Part shown: positions 51,661 through 61,000 of the stretch, one piece after another | Layout: every line of letters starts with the position of its first letter | Numbering within the stretch: position 1 is the first letter of the stretch | Assembly: GCF_040544485.1 (NCBI RefSeq) | Contig: NZ_JBDZDV010000008.1 | Coordinates: forward strand, 1 to 64,000 | From: Lacicoccus halitifaciens | GTDB taxonomy: Bacteria > Bacillota > Bacilli > Staphylococcales > Salinicoccaceae | DNA: 64,000 bases | Direction: 5' to 3' | Program-made: the position numbers and the translations under genes | Notes under the pieces: generated by a model | Seen by the model: the letters and a program-made list of their open reading frames with translations, nothing else | What the model was told of the DNA's origin: nothing | Database searches by the model: none

Positions 51661-53349
51661 TTAGCGGGCACCGCCGCCTGAAGCGGCGGCTGAGGAGTTG
51701 GAGGATTGGAAGCCGCCCTGGCCGAGCCCTTTCGACCAGGAATCGGATGCGAGGTGTGGGCCGTAGTAATAATACATCATGCCCCGGTGCATCGCGATGT
51801 TGTCGTCCGGGGTGAGTTTTGAGAGGTGCTTCCGCACCTCGTCGCCCTCCCCGACGAGCACACTCCAGATCATGTGCGACCGGTACATGTGGTCATCCTG
51901 GTAAATGCGGGTGTAATCGGTCTTCAGGTAGTTCTTGTACTGTGCGAGCTGGTCGATCAGCGCTTCACCCTTTTCCGTCGGTGCATCAATCGAAACTGGT
52001 ATACCCCACACTTTATCTTCTGTAAAAGTGAAATAGCCGTTTGCTTCCAGCCAGCGTTTCGAGTAGTCCTCGAGCTCATCTGCGAGCGTGCTGACTTCCT
52101 TCGCATGCTTCTTCGACCATTTCCTAAGCTGCTTTTCATCGATATAACCACCCTCATCCGCTGCATCAATCAACATACGCCAAAGCAATGCGTCATAACC
52201 GGTGTCGAGGTCTTCATCATCGAGATGTTCGACCGTCTCCTTGAATGTGTAGGAATATCGCTGCTTCAATGCAGCATGGTCATGGATGATGATTTCCGGC
52301 TTGCCCTTGGAGAGTTTCTCACCCTGCCGTCGGTGGATTTCAATCGTTATCCTGCCCTCATCCGTCCACTTCATCAGGTAGGCCTGGAAGATTTCTTCGA
52401 AGTAGCTCATCCCCTGGTGCATCAGTACATATGAGATGCCCGCATAATCATCTACAGACGGTGGCGTCCCTGTTTCGAGACCTTTATTCCGCCGTTTGAT
52501 GGTGGGTTTTGAATCCACATGGCCACCTTTTGCCTGCCTGCTGGAATACTGGGTGAAAAAGATGAGGACAGCTGCGATCACCGCACCGATGCCGCCGACG
52601 ATTGCAGCAATCCAGCCGGCACCGAGGCTGCCGTCGTCATAAATCGAGCCGTCCATCGCTGCGGCCGCTTCCTCTTCCAGAGTCCCGTCGCCGGTGACAT
52701 CGGTGTTGTATGTGCCTTGTGGGAAGTGCATCAGCAGCACAACATCATTGCCGCTGGTGAGCGTATCCGCGGCCGTCCAGCGGATTGCGTCACCGACCGA
52801 CACGATATCCCCCTCGAAACCGAAGCCCCAGAAGCGGATCGCCTCATTATCGAGCGGAACGTCGGAAGTCACTTCCATTACGAAACTCTCCGTTGGGATG
52901 CCGGTGAACGTATCAAAATTCCAATATAGTGACTGGCCGTCCTCGAGGTTGCGCACAACGTTCTCCAAAGTATAATTCACGACATACGTCTGCTCGCCGT
53001 ACTCGCCGATGCCCCATACAAGCTCCGTACCCTCATCCGTATCAAGCACGCCGTAACGTCCCGCCTTCTCTTCAAGCTCTGCGTCCGTGTCCCAGTCCGG
53101 CTCCTCCGTGAACCCCTCGACTGAGAAGTCGGAGACCTCCACTTCCCCCATGTCCGAATCGTTGAATACGATATAATTCTCGGTGCCCTCAGACATATCC
53201 GCCTGCCGCGTCTCCGTCACGGTCACAGAACCGTCCTCATTGATCACCACATCCATCTGCATGCTGGTGATTTCGTTCGCCTGCACGTCCAAACTGAGCA
53301 TCAAAAACGCTGCGACAGTGACCATCATCCCCAAAATTTGTTTCATCAT
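51661..53349 (-). CDS. DUF2207-type exported membrane protein
   Basis: About 562 residues. A signal peptide (about 1-25) is followed by an extracellular DUF2207 domain (about 26-225: INEDGSVTVTETRQADM, NYIVFNDSD, VVNYTLENVVRNLEDGQSLYWNFD), an acidic spacer, one transmembrane helix (about 240-265) and a cytoplasmic part of about 290 residues ending in a Gly/Ser/Ala-rich tail. DUF2207 proteins are widespread in Firmicutes with no proven role. Unlike many relatives, no second pair of helices is seen in the C-terminal half. ATG after AGGGGAAG is chosen; an upstream start is not supported. It converges on the 41-bp repeat array. Confidence 0.85.
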   Translation of the reverse strand: MMKQILGMMVTVAAFLMLSLDVQANEITSMQMDVVINEDGSVTVTETRQADMSEGTENYIVFNDSDMGEVEVSDFSVEGFTEEPDWDTDAELEEKAGRYGVLDTDEGTELVWGIGEYGEQTYVVNYTLENVVRNLEDGQSLYWNFDTFTGIPTESFVMEVTSDVPLDNEAIRFWGFGFEGDIVSVGDAIRWTAADTLTSGNDVVLLMHFPQGTYNTDVTGDGTLEEEAAAAMDGSIYDDGSLGAGWIAAIVGGIGAVIAAVLIFFTQYSSRQAKGGHVDSKPTIKRRNKGLETGTPPSVDDYAGISYVLMHQGMSYFEEIFQAYLMKWTDEGRITIEIHRRQGEKLSKGKPEIIIHDHAALKQRYSYTFKETVEHLDDEDLDTGYDALLWRMLIDAADEGGYIDEKQLRKWSKKHAKEVSTLADELEDYSKRWLEANGYFTFTEDKVWGIPVSIDAPTEKGEALIDQLAQYKNYLKTDYTRIYQDDHMYRSHMIWSVLVGEGDEVRKHLSKLTPDDNIAMHRGMMYYYYGPHLASDSWSKGLGQGGFQSSNSSAAASGGGAR

Positions 53350-53503
53350 TCTTCCCCTTTCATGAGGCATCTCTTTGGTTTACATTTTACCATGAAGTGG
53401 GATATATATAGAAAGAGAGTTACAAAAAAATTAAGATAATTTAAAAGAAAAGGTGTAATGTAAAGAGACTATAAAAGATTTCTGGATATCGGGGAAGTGA
53501 TAA

Positions 53504-53737
53504 ATGATGAAAACAGTCGATGATTACATGAACCTCAACTATAAACTGAGCGTCAGCCCAAGGATAGATTTTGACGGCACGAAATATTATGTTGCGATGT
53601 ATGAAGAATTGAAAGGTCTGGAAGGCGTAGGCGGGGATAAAATAGAAGCTGTTGAGGACTTGGAGATCGGAAAAGAAATCTGGTTGCAAACTATGTTGGA
53701 AAATGGAGAGGAGATACCTTTGCCTAAAAATCATTAA
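53504..53737 (+). CDS. solitary HicB-like small protein
   Basis: A 77-residue protein whose middle, KYYVAMYEELKGLEGVGGDKIEAVEDLE, then EIWLQTMLENGEEIPLP, resembles the partial RNase-H fold of HicB antitoxins. No HicA-like toxin of 60-70 residues is seen on either side, and no DNA-binding C-terminal helix-turn-helix or ribbon domain is present. It may be an orphan HicB-like regulator or the remains of a toxin-antitoxin pair. RBS GGGGAAGTG precedes the ATG, and a bidirectional terminator separates it from the next leftward gene. Confidence 0.68.
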   Translation: MMKTVDDYMNLNYKLSVSPRIDFDGTKYYVAMYEELKGLEGVGGDKIEAVEDLEIGKEIWLQTMLENGEEIPLPKNH

Positions 53738-53760
53738 AAAACAAACTATAAAATAATTTA

Positions 53761-53790
53761 AATCTCTGCAGGTGGAAGACTGCAGAGATT
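53761..53790. terminator. bidirectional terminator
   Basis: Perfect 11-bp stem AATCTCTGCAG / CTGCAGAGATT with an 8-nt loop and A/T runs on both sides, between two converging small genes. Confidence 0.85.
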
Positions 53791-53842
53791 TTCTCTTTTA
53801 TCGAGCTTCAATTTGGACTTATATGGAAACTCAGCCTTACTT

Positions 53843-54064
53843 CTATCCTTTATCATTTGCGTCTTCCAACATGTCTCCAAACGACTCATATGACTTTGAG
53901 GCCCGTGCTTCTTCAATAAGGTTGTCAACAGCCACTGCCATCATTGCTTTTCTCTCTGCAAATTTCCTCTTCAACTCCTCACCATGATAACCTTCACCGA
54001 TGAGATCTGAGAGTATCTCTTCAGAAAAATCCTCGAACATTGATTCTGGTATTTCTCCTGCCAT
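53843..54064 (-). CDS. hypothetical acidic small protein
   Basis: Not recognised. A 73-residue helical, acidic protein (MAGEIPESMFEDFSEEILSDLIGEG, then HGEELKRKFAERKAMMAVAVDNLIEEARA). The length and helix pattern recall some small antitoxins or addiction-type proteins, but there is no toxin-like neighbour. The start is the second ATG, 9 nt after AAGGGG; the first ATG touches the ribosome site. Single-gene leftward unit with its terminator shared with the HicB-like gene. Confidence 0.6.
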   Translation of the reverse strand: MAGEIPESMFEDFSEEILSDLIGEGYHGEELKRKFAERKAMMAVAVDNLIEEARASKSYESFGDMLEDANDKG

Positions 54065-54216
54065 GAAGTTCATCCCCTTTTAGCATTTAAAGTTCTATAA
54101 AGTAATTTTACAATAATTATTAAATGACTTAAAGCTCTAGCATGACAACTTGAAAATATGGTGTCTCATTAAATGCATACTGATAAAGGGTATAACTTAA
54201 CAGAGAGGTGATTAAA

Positions 54217-54408
54217 ATGAAGGTCTATAAATATAAAGAATTGAAAAAAGAAAATCAAAAAAGACGCCACATAGCTCTCAAAGCCGCCCGTAAAGTCGAC
54301 CCTGATTTTTATATCGGCAAAAGAAAGTTTGATGTTCCAAGAAAGACCGAAGGTAAACAGGAAATCTTAGATAGATTGGACAACGAGGAAAATGAACTCC
54401 TCCCCTAA
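54217..54408 (+). CDS. hypothetical basic small protein
   Basis: Not recognised. A 63-residue, lysine- and arginine-rich soluble protein (MKVYKYKELKKENQKRRHIALKAARK, then an acidic end LDRLDNEENELLP). GAGAGGTG lies 6 nt before the ATG used; an in-frame ATG 9 bases earlier overlaps it. Ends at a strong bidirectional terminator. Could be a small nucleic-acid-binding or ribosome-associated protein on composition alone; this is weak. Confidence 0.6.
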   Translation: MKVYKYKELKKENQKRRHIALKAARKVDPDFYIGKRKFDVPRKTEGKQEILDRLDNEENELLP

Positions 54409-54480
54409 ACAAGTCAACAAGGATTCGGACAAAATAAATATTTAGAATCACTTGAAATCGTAATCAATTATTACTAATTA

Positions 54481-54516
54481 AATAACCCTCTAAAATTTGT
54501 GTTTTAGAGGGTTATT
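54481..54516. terminator. bidirectional terminator
   Basis: Perfect 15-bp stem AATAACCCTCTAAAA / TTTTAGAGGGTTATT with a 6-nt loop between converging genes; it serves the 63-residue gene and the dehydrogenase operon. Confidence 0.9.
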
Positions 54517-54549
54517 CAGTCTTGTTATAGAATTTAGCTCCTATATCTA

Positions 54550-55770
54550 TCAATACGCCAACAGTTTCCCGGGTTCCTCAAGCAGCCGCTTCAACTCATT
54601 CATCGCTTCTTGTGCCATGACGCCGTCTATCACCCTGTGGTCATAGCTGAGTGACAAAGCCATCCTCGGCTGGATTTCAATCTCGTCATCATCTGTTGCG
54701 ATGACTTTTTTCTCGATTCTTCCTATTCCGAGTATCGAGGATTGCGGTGGGTTGATGATTGGGGTGAAGAAGGACCCCTGCGCCGATCCCACATTTGAAA
54801 TCGTTGCAGTACCATCAGTCATATCTTCGAGAGTGATACTACCGTTTCTTGCTTTTTTCGCAAGCTCCTGAACTTTCTTTGCCACTTTAAATAATGACTG
54901 CTGGTCAGTGTCTTTAATCACCGGTACAAGCAAACCCTCATCAGTATCTGCTGCAAAACCTATATGATATTGATTTTTCAATATGATTTCTTCGTTTTTC
55001 TCATCGAAAGATGCATTTAAATATGGATATTCCCTGAGTACATTCGTGAATGCTTTAATGACGAATGACATATATGTCAGCTTTACGCCTTCTGAATCAA
55101 AATCTTTTTTCAGAATCTCCCTGAGCTCGACCAGTTTGCTCACATTTGCTTCATCAAAATGGGTTACATGTGGAATGGAACTCTTGGAATGTGTCATCGT
55201 ATTCGCAACCATTTTCCTGATACCGGTCAATGGTATGCGCCGGATTCCATCTTCTGCTTCAGTTGAAACTTGATGTTTTGTTTCCTCTTCCTCTTTCGTA
55301 TCATGAGCAGTTTCCGAAGACCCGCTTTCTTCAGCAAACCTTCTTATATCCTCTTCCGTCACTTTTCCATCATCTCTGGAGGGTGTTACTTCTTTCCAGT
55401 CCACATCAAGTTCCCTGGCAATCTTCTTGACCCTGGGTGTTGCTCTATTTTCAGTCACAGGCTTGCTCTGCTGTTTGCTTGCTTCCTTTTCTTCGCCGCC
55501 GCTGTCCGCTTCATTCGACTCGGACTGTTGTCCGCCTTCATCCAGAACTGCGAGAACTTCTCCGACCTTGACCGTATCCCCGCGATTTTTATTAATTTTA
55601 TTAATCGTTCCAGATTCCGGTGCATGCACTTCCGTCACGGCTTTTTCAGTTTGAACTTCAACGATTGTTTCGCCCTTTTCCACCGCATCTCCTTCTGAAA
55701 CATGCCAGAAAGTGATCAGGCTTTCATCCAGTTTCTCAGATTGGCGGGGTAATGTAATTTCTAAAGTCAC
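54550..55770 (-). CDS. acoC: 2-oxoacid/acetoin dehydrogenase E2, dihydrolipoamide acyltransferase
   Basis: A 406-residue E2 core. Lipoyl domain about residues 1-77 with the lipoyl lysine in EVQTEKAVTEVHAPESG; a Q/E/S-rich linker; peripheral subunit-binding domain about 108-145 (RATPRVKKIARELDVDW); catalytic acyltransferase domain about 175-406 with the active-site SYDHRVIDGVMAQEAM (H-x3-D-G). Only one lipoyl domain, as in acetoin or branched-chain complexes. GTG start, 8 nt after AAGGAGG. Last gene of the leftward E1alpha-E1beta-E2 operon; an E3 (dihydrolipoamide dehydrogenase) gene is absent here and must be supplied from elsewhere. Confidence 0.92.
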   Translation of the reverse strand: MTLEITLPRQSEKLDESLITFWHVSEGDAVEKGETIVEVQTEKAVTEVHAPESGTINKINKNRGDTVKVGEVLAVLDEGGQQSESNEADSGGEEKEASKQQSKPVTENRATPRVKKIARELDVDWKEVTPSRDDGKVTEEDIRRFAEESGSSETAHDTKEEEETKHQVSTEAEDGIRRIPLTGIRKMVANTMTHSKSSIPHVTHFDEANVSKLVELREILKKDFDSEGVKLTYMSFVIKAFTNVLREYPYLNASFDEKNEEIILKNQYHIGFAADTDEGLLVPVIKDTDQQSLFKVAKKVQELAKKARNGSITLEDMTDGTATISNVGSAQGSFFTPIINPPQSSILGIGRIEKKVIATDDDEIEIQPRMALSLSYDHRVIDGVMAQEAMNELKRLLEEPGKLLAY

Positions 55771-55786
55771 GATGATGTCCTCCTTG

Positions 55787-56806
55787 TTATTGATCCCTCA
55801 GCTCAAGCGCTGCCTTAACAATTTTATCCGCCGTCGGTATGATGAACTGCTCCATCGGTCTGCTGTAAGGAATCGGCACATCCGGCAAAGCGAGTCTTTT
55901 GACCGGTGCTTCCAAATCGAATAAACCTTCTTCTGCAACGATTGCTGCAATTTCTGCAGATACACCGAACGATTTGTAGTCCTCATCAACGATCATTATA
56001 CGGCCGGTCTTTTTGAGAGAATTTAAAATCGTTTCCTTATCCAGCGGGACAATCGAGCGGAGGTCAATCAGTTCTGCATCCACACCCTGTTCTTCCAGCT
56101 CTTTGACGGCCTGCATGCCGTAGTGGGTGGTCATCTGCATACCGACGATTGTCATATCGCTGCCTTCTTTTACGATATTTGCTTTCCCCAAGGGCACTGT
56201 ATATGCTTCTTCAGGAACATGGCCTTGCGAAGTATCCAACTGCTCCATCCAGCCGAGGCCCTGCAGCGTTTTATGGAACATGAAGACCACCGGATTATCA
56301 TCCCGTATGGCAGAAATCATCATGCCTTTCAGATCATAAGGCGTCGTCGGTGCGACCACCTTCATCCCGGGCATGTGGCCGAATGTCGCATAAAGCGTCT
56401 GGGAATGCTGTGCCGCATCATTATAGCCGCCACCCACAGCAGTCATCAGCACCATCGGCACCTTCACATTTCCTCCTGACATATATGGAATCTTCGCCAT
56501 CTGGTTATAAATCTGATCCATCGCAACGCCGAAGAAATCGACGAACATCAGCTCCGCAATCGGCCGCATACCTTCAGTTGCTGCGCCCACTGCCGCACCA
56601 ATCAAAGCTGTTTCTGAAATCGGTGTATCCATGATGCGTTCTGGACCGAATTCTTCAAGCAACCCTTCCGTTGAGCCGAATATACCTCCGTATGCACCGA
56701 TATCCTCCCCGAGCACAAATACTTCCTCATTATTTTCCATTTCCTGACGAATGCCTTCCGCCATCGCTTTGTTACCTGTCAATAAACGTTTTTTAACTTC
56801 CTGCAT
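55787..56806 (-). CDS. acoB: 2-oxoacid/acetoin dehydrogenase E1 beta subunit
   Basis: A 339-residue E1 beta subunit of a thiamine-diphosphate dehydrogenase: EVFVLGEDIGAYGGIFGSTEGLLEEFG, DTPISETALIGAAVGAA, RPIAELMFVDFFGVAMDQIYNQMAKIPYMSGG, and the C-terminal transketolase domain with DLRSIVPLDKETILNSLKK and GRIMIVDEDYKSFG. It forms an alpha2-beta2 heterotetramer with the upstream gene product. The GG segments and length fit acetoin dehydrogenases at least as well as pyruvate dehydrogenases; the absence of E3 and the presence of a cre upstream support catabolic acetoin use. Confidence 0.92.
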   Translation of the reverse strand: MQEVKKRLLTGNKAMAEGIRQEMENNEEVFVLGEDIGAYGGIFGSTEGLLEEFGPERIMDTPISETALIGAAVGAATEGMRPIAELMFVDFFGVAMDQIYNQMAKIPYMSGGNVKVPMVLMTAVGGGYNDAAQHSQTLYATFGHMPGMKVVAPTTPYDLKGMMISAIRDDNPVVFMFHKTLQGLGWMEQLDTSQGHVPEEAYTVPLGKANIVKEGSDMTIVGMQMTTHYGMQAVKELEEQGVDAELIDLRSIVPLDKETILNSLKKTGRIMIVDEDYKSFGVSAEIAAIVAEEGLFDLEAPVKRLALPDVPIPYSRPMEQFIIPTADKIVKAALELRDQ

Positions 56807-56834
56807 AATTAATGCCGCCCCTTTTTAATGATTT

Positions 56835-57824
56835 TTAAACGAATACATCTTCCAAAGCTTCTGACTCATCAGGATATTCGCTGTCTCTTGCAAATTGATA
56901 AGCTGCATCCACTTCCTCGCGTACTTTTCCCTCTATTTCTTCAAGCTCATTTTCGCTGACATCATATTCTTTGATGATCATATCACGATAAATGTTGACT
57001 TGGTCTTTGGCTCTGAGCTCCTTCACTTCATCTTCCGGCCGGTATTGTTCAGCATCCCCCTGGAAATGGCCGAGGTAACGGTATGTCTCGATTTCGATGA
57101 TGGAAGGTCCTTCCCCTTTACGTCCGCGTTCCACAGCCTGTTTGGAAACGCGGTACATTTCCATCAGGTTGTTCCCTTCCACATAATGACCTTCAATGCC
57201 GTATGCACCTGCCCTCAAGTCGTTTGATGGCACGGCGGTGGAGTTGTCCCTTGGTACGGAAATGCCGTACTTATTGTTCTCAACCACAACTATGACAGGC
57301 AGGTCCCAAAGTGCCGCCAGGTTTAAGGATTCATGGAAGGAGCCCTGGTTCGCAGCGCCCTCACCAATGTAAGCCACTGCAACGGAGTCCTTCCCTCTTT
57401 TCTTCGCGGCAAGTGCTGCACCGACTGCATGCGGCATACCAGCACCGACGATTCCACTGCATGAAAAATGAACATCCGGGTCAAATAAATGCATATGCCC
57501 GCCCTTCCCCTTGCTGAGGCCGGTCTTCTTACCAAAGATTTCTGCAGTCATACGCTTCAGATCCACACCCTTTGCGATGGCATGATGATGCGGACGATGC
57601 GGTGAAGTGACAATATCGTCCTGTCTCAAATGCACACTGATACCCACCGCAGCCGGTTCCTGTCCGGTGGATAAATGCATTTCACCGGGCACCGTCCCCG
57701 CCCCGATGTTAAACACAGGTTGCTTCCCTTCCATATAAACCTCTTCCAGCTTGTCCTCGTAATAGCGAATTTTGTACATGTGCTCATACATCCAGCGCAG
57801 CTCTTCGTTGGAAATTGACATCAT
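56835..57824 (-). CDS. acoA: 2-oxoacid/acetoin dehydrogenase E1 alpha subunit
   Basis: A 329-residue E1 alpha subunit, first gene of the operon. It binds thiamine diphosphate: VAYIGEGAANQGSFHESLN (G-x-G with the downstream NN of VVVENNKYGIS) and earlier SPHRPHHHAIAKGVDL, GKGGHMHLFDPDVHFSCSGIVGAG. The GGHMHLFD segment is typical of acetoin-type E1 alpha subunits. Acetoin dehydrogenase cleaves acetoin to acetaldehyde and acetyl-CoA; a branched-chain or pyruvate role cannot be excluded by motifs alone. AAGGGGGAG lies before the ATG. A near-perfect cre at 57874-57887 lies 50 bp before it, in line with glucose repression of acetoin use. Confidence 0.9.
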   Translation of the reverse strand: MMSISNEELRWMYEHMYKIRYYEDKLEEVYMEGKQPVFNIGAGTVPGEMHLSTGQEPAAVGISVHLRQDDIVTSPHRPHHHAIAKGVDLKRMTAEIFGKKTGLSKGKGGHMHLFDPDVHFSCSGIVGAGMPHAVGAALAAKKRGKDSVAVAYIGEGAANQGSFHESLNLAALWDLPVIVVVENNKYGISVPRDNSTAVPSNDLRAGAYGIEGHYVEGNNLMEMYRVSKQAVERGRKGEGPSIIEIETYRYLGHFQGDAEQYRPEDEVKELRAKDQVNIYRDMIIKEYDVSENELEEIEGKVREEVDAAYQFARDSEYPDESEALEDVFV

Positions 57825-57873
57825 TACTCCCCCTTGTAATATTCAGTCGCTTAAAGCATTTAAAGCCAGTTTA

Positions 57874-57887
57874 TAAAAGCGCTTACA
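57874..57887. promoter_or_regulatory. catabolite-responsive element before the acetoin operon
   Basis: TAAAAGCGCTTACA differs from TGNAANCGNNNNCA only at position 2 and is itself almost palindromic. It lies 50-63 bp before the E1 alpha start. Confidence 0.68.
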
Positions 57888-57974
57888 ATTATACTTTATC
57901 AATGAAAGAATATTCAGACAAGAGGAATGTCTCGAATATAAGATATTATCGGATACCCACATTTAAAATAAAAA

Positions 57975-58002
57975 GAACCCTGGATTTTAAGTTCCAGGGT
58001 TC
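57975..58002 (-). terminator. terminator of the anchored-amidase gene
   Basis: Perfect 10-bp stem GAACCCTGGA / TCCAGGGTTC with an 8-nt loop and five T residues on the minus strand, 13 bp after the stop. Confidence 0.88.
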
Positions 58003-58014
58003 AATCTAAATCAT

Positions 58015-61000
58015 TTATTTCTCTGTCGGTTTTCTTCTCTTCACAAGGAAGCCAAGACCGAGTGCTGCAAGGATTGTAGCGAAAATCGTGGTGCTCTGTT
58101 CCGCCACTCCTGTGTTCGGCAGCATTTCAGATTCTGATTCCTTCTGCTTTTCAGGATCAGCCTGCTCTGTCGCTTCAGCTTGCTCGTCTGCCTTATCTGC
58201 TGCAACCGTCTCTTCTTCCGTGTCTACAGACGGATATTCCTCTGCTGTTTCTGTCTCGGTTTTTACAACTGAATGCTCTTTTGCATCATCCGCGGATTCT
58301 TCCCCGGTTACAATGACTTTATTCCCTGAAGCCGCTGTTTCAGAAGTGACCGCTTCAGTTTCAGCAACATTACCGGAGGCATCAGTTTCATTTTCAGAAA
58401 CGCTTCCCTCGCCTGCATCCGCATCTCCGGAAACAGGTGCCACAGTCGTGTTATCTTCGCCTTCAACACCGTAGACGACCGCATACTGGCTGAAATCCGC
58501 GACTTCAAATACCGCGTAGCCGCCCTCGACCGTGAACTCGACCGCTTCAAGCGTCTCACCGATATCGCCCAGGTAGTAGACGTTGGAAACGAAACCGTTC
58601 GCCGGCAGGTAGACCGTGACCGGATTTTCAAGGCTGTAGAGCGAACCGTCCTCATCGAGGATCTGGATGTCGTACAGATCATGATCCGCATCAATCGCAT
58701 CGGACGGATTGAGCACAGCCACAACTGCGGATTTGCCTTCAAGCTCATCCGTTGCGCTGACGATCCTCACACCCGTTGCCGGATCTTCAAGGGTCGAATA
58801 AACTTCTTCAACTTCAGTGATATCCTCTTCCGGCGTCACGTCACCTTCGTCAGTTCCGACGTCCGGTGTGTCTGCATCGGAGGTTTCATCTGTTGCTTGT
58901 TCTTCTGATTCAGTGTCTGTTTCCTCAGGATTTTCTACGGAATCCTCAGAGCCATCTTCTAGATCCTCTTCAGGCAGTTCCGGCTCTTCAGGTTCAGTTG
59001 GTTCTTCCGGAGTTTCTGGCTGCTGAGGTTCTGTTGGTTCTTCTTCAGGCTGTTCAGAATCATCTTCTACTGGTTCATCTTCGTCAACTTCGTCGGAATC
59101 TTGGTCAGAGTCCTCTTCTTCTTGTTCATCTGAGTCATCTTCAATATCTTCTTCACGTGCATCTTCATCAGATTCTGTCGGCTCGTCTTCCGGCTCGTCA
59201 GAGTCATCTTCTACTGGTGTCTCGTCATCACCTTCAGTGTCCCCGGCTTCTTCATCAGAACCTTCATCTGTATCATCTTCTTCCGGTTCAGTTGGCTCTT
59301 CCGGATCTATCGGTTCTTCAGGCTCTTGATCGGGATCCTCGGAATCTTGATCGGAGTCCTCGTCTTCTTGTTCGTCGGACTCATCTTCTGTATCTTCCCC
59401 AGGTTCTTCGTCATCTGAACCATCTTCTACAGGTTCATCTACATCATCTTCGTCGGAATCTTGATCAGAGTCCTCATCTTCCTGTTCATCCGGATCGTCT
59501 TGAGTATCTTCAGATTCGTCATCAGAACCGTCGTCTGTGTCATCTTCTTCTGGCTCAGTCGGCTCTTCAGGCTCTGTAGGCTCTTCAGGAAGTTCCGGTT
59601 CTTCAGGTTCGTCCGGCTCCGGTATAAAGTCCGAAATCACCAGGTCGCCTTCATGCATCCAACCGAGAGCGATGCCGTCCTCCGTCTGAAGCAGGTAGTA
59701 GTCATCATAGTTGTATGTCGCGAGTCTGTTGACGTGGAACGTCTGACCAACCAGGTTGCTCGCATCCGATGTTCTTACATCAGTGACGCTTGCATACAGA
59801 CCTCTGTTGTTTTCATCAACTTGTGCCAGTACATCAGTTGTGCCTTCTTCAATCGGCATGACGATGCTTGGTGTAGTGCGGTGATAATACATATCGTCAT
59901 AACGCTGGCCGATCAGGTCGATGACATCATCATACTCGTAGCCGAATCGGGCAAAGTATTCATACGGATCCGGGGAATTTGTTCCACCTAGATGTTCCGA
60001 CACAGCAACGTGGGACCACAGCGTGCCTTCTCCCGTTTCTTCTGCACTGATTACAGGGAGCTTGTATTTATACAGCAGATTTGCGATGTAATCTGCATAG
60101 TTGTTGATGGAGCGTGCAAAGTCATGGGCGTTATCATGACGTACCAGCTCCACATGCATATGAATTTGGTTGGAGACAGGGCCGCCGCCGTACACCAGAT
60201 AATCTGTATCAGCTATCTGGATGATATTATCTGCATCCACAAAAGCATGGACAAATGCATTCTCCCAGTTACGTGACATATAACTGATTTCACCGTGAAT
60301 CGTCGAATTGTCGTTACCTACATCGTGGAGCACGACACCTTCCGGTTTACCTACCCTGCCATTTTCAGGCTCCCAACCGTAATTGGAATGGTAAGCATAT
60401 TGCGGCAGATGTTCTAAGATGTTGTATTGTATCGGAGCAACCTCAAAGTTATTCGCAGCGATATATGCATTGATGTCATCAATCGCGTGGGAGAGTGACA
60501 TCGTGCTCATCGTGCTTGCTGAAAAAACTTCCGATGTTTCAGCTTCAATGCCATAATCTTCAGCAATCGCGGCAGTCAGCTCATTCATCGTCTCTTCGTC
60601 GACCTTGATGTCATCTGCATTCTCTTCTAAAAATGCTGAACGTTCCTCATCGGAAAGGCCCTCAAGTTCCTGTTGCACGGAGTCGGAATCATATGCGTAT
60701 GTAGACTCCTCAGGTTCTGTCTCTTCAGCTGCAGATTCATTTTCTGCCACAACATCTTCTTCAGAAGCGGTATCTTCAGAAACGACTTCTTCCTCGACTT
60801 CATTCAACTCTTCAGCTTCTTCTGCCGGTTCAGAAATTTCCTGCTCTTCCTCATCTGCTTCAGCAGCTATATCTTCAACTGCTTCTTCAGCTTGTACATC
60901 TGCCGGTTCTTCAACTTCAGTCTCTTCTACTGATTCATCTTCAGCAGGTTCCTCATCGAGGACTTCTTCGTCAATGTCATCTTCTTCATCTTCCTGTTCT

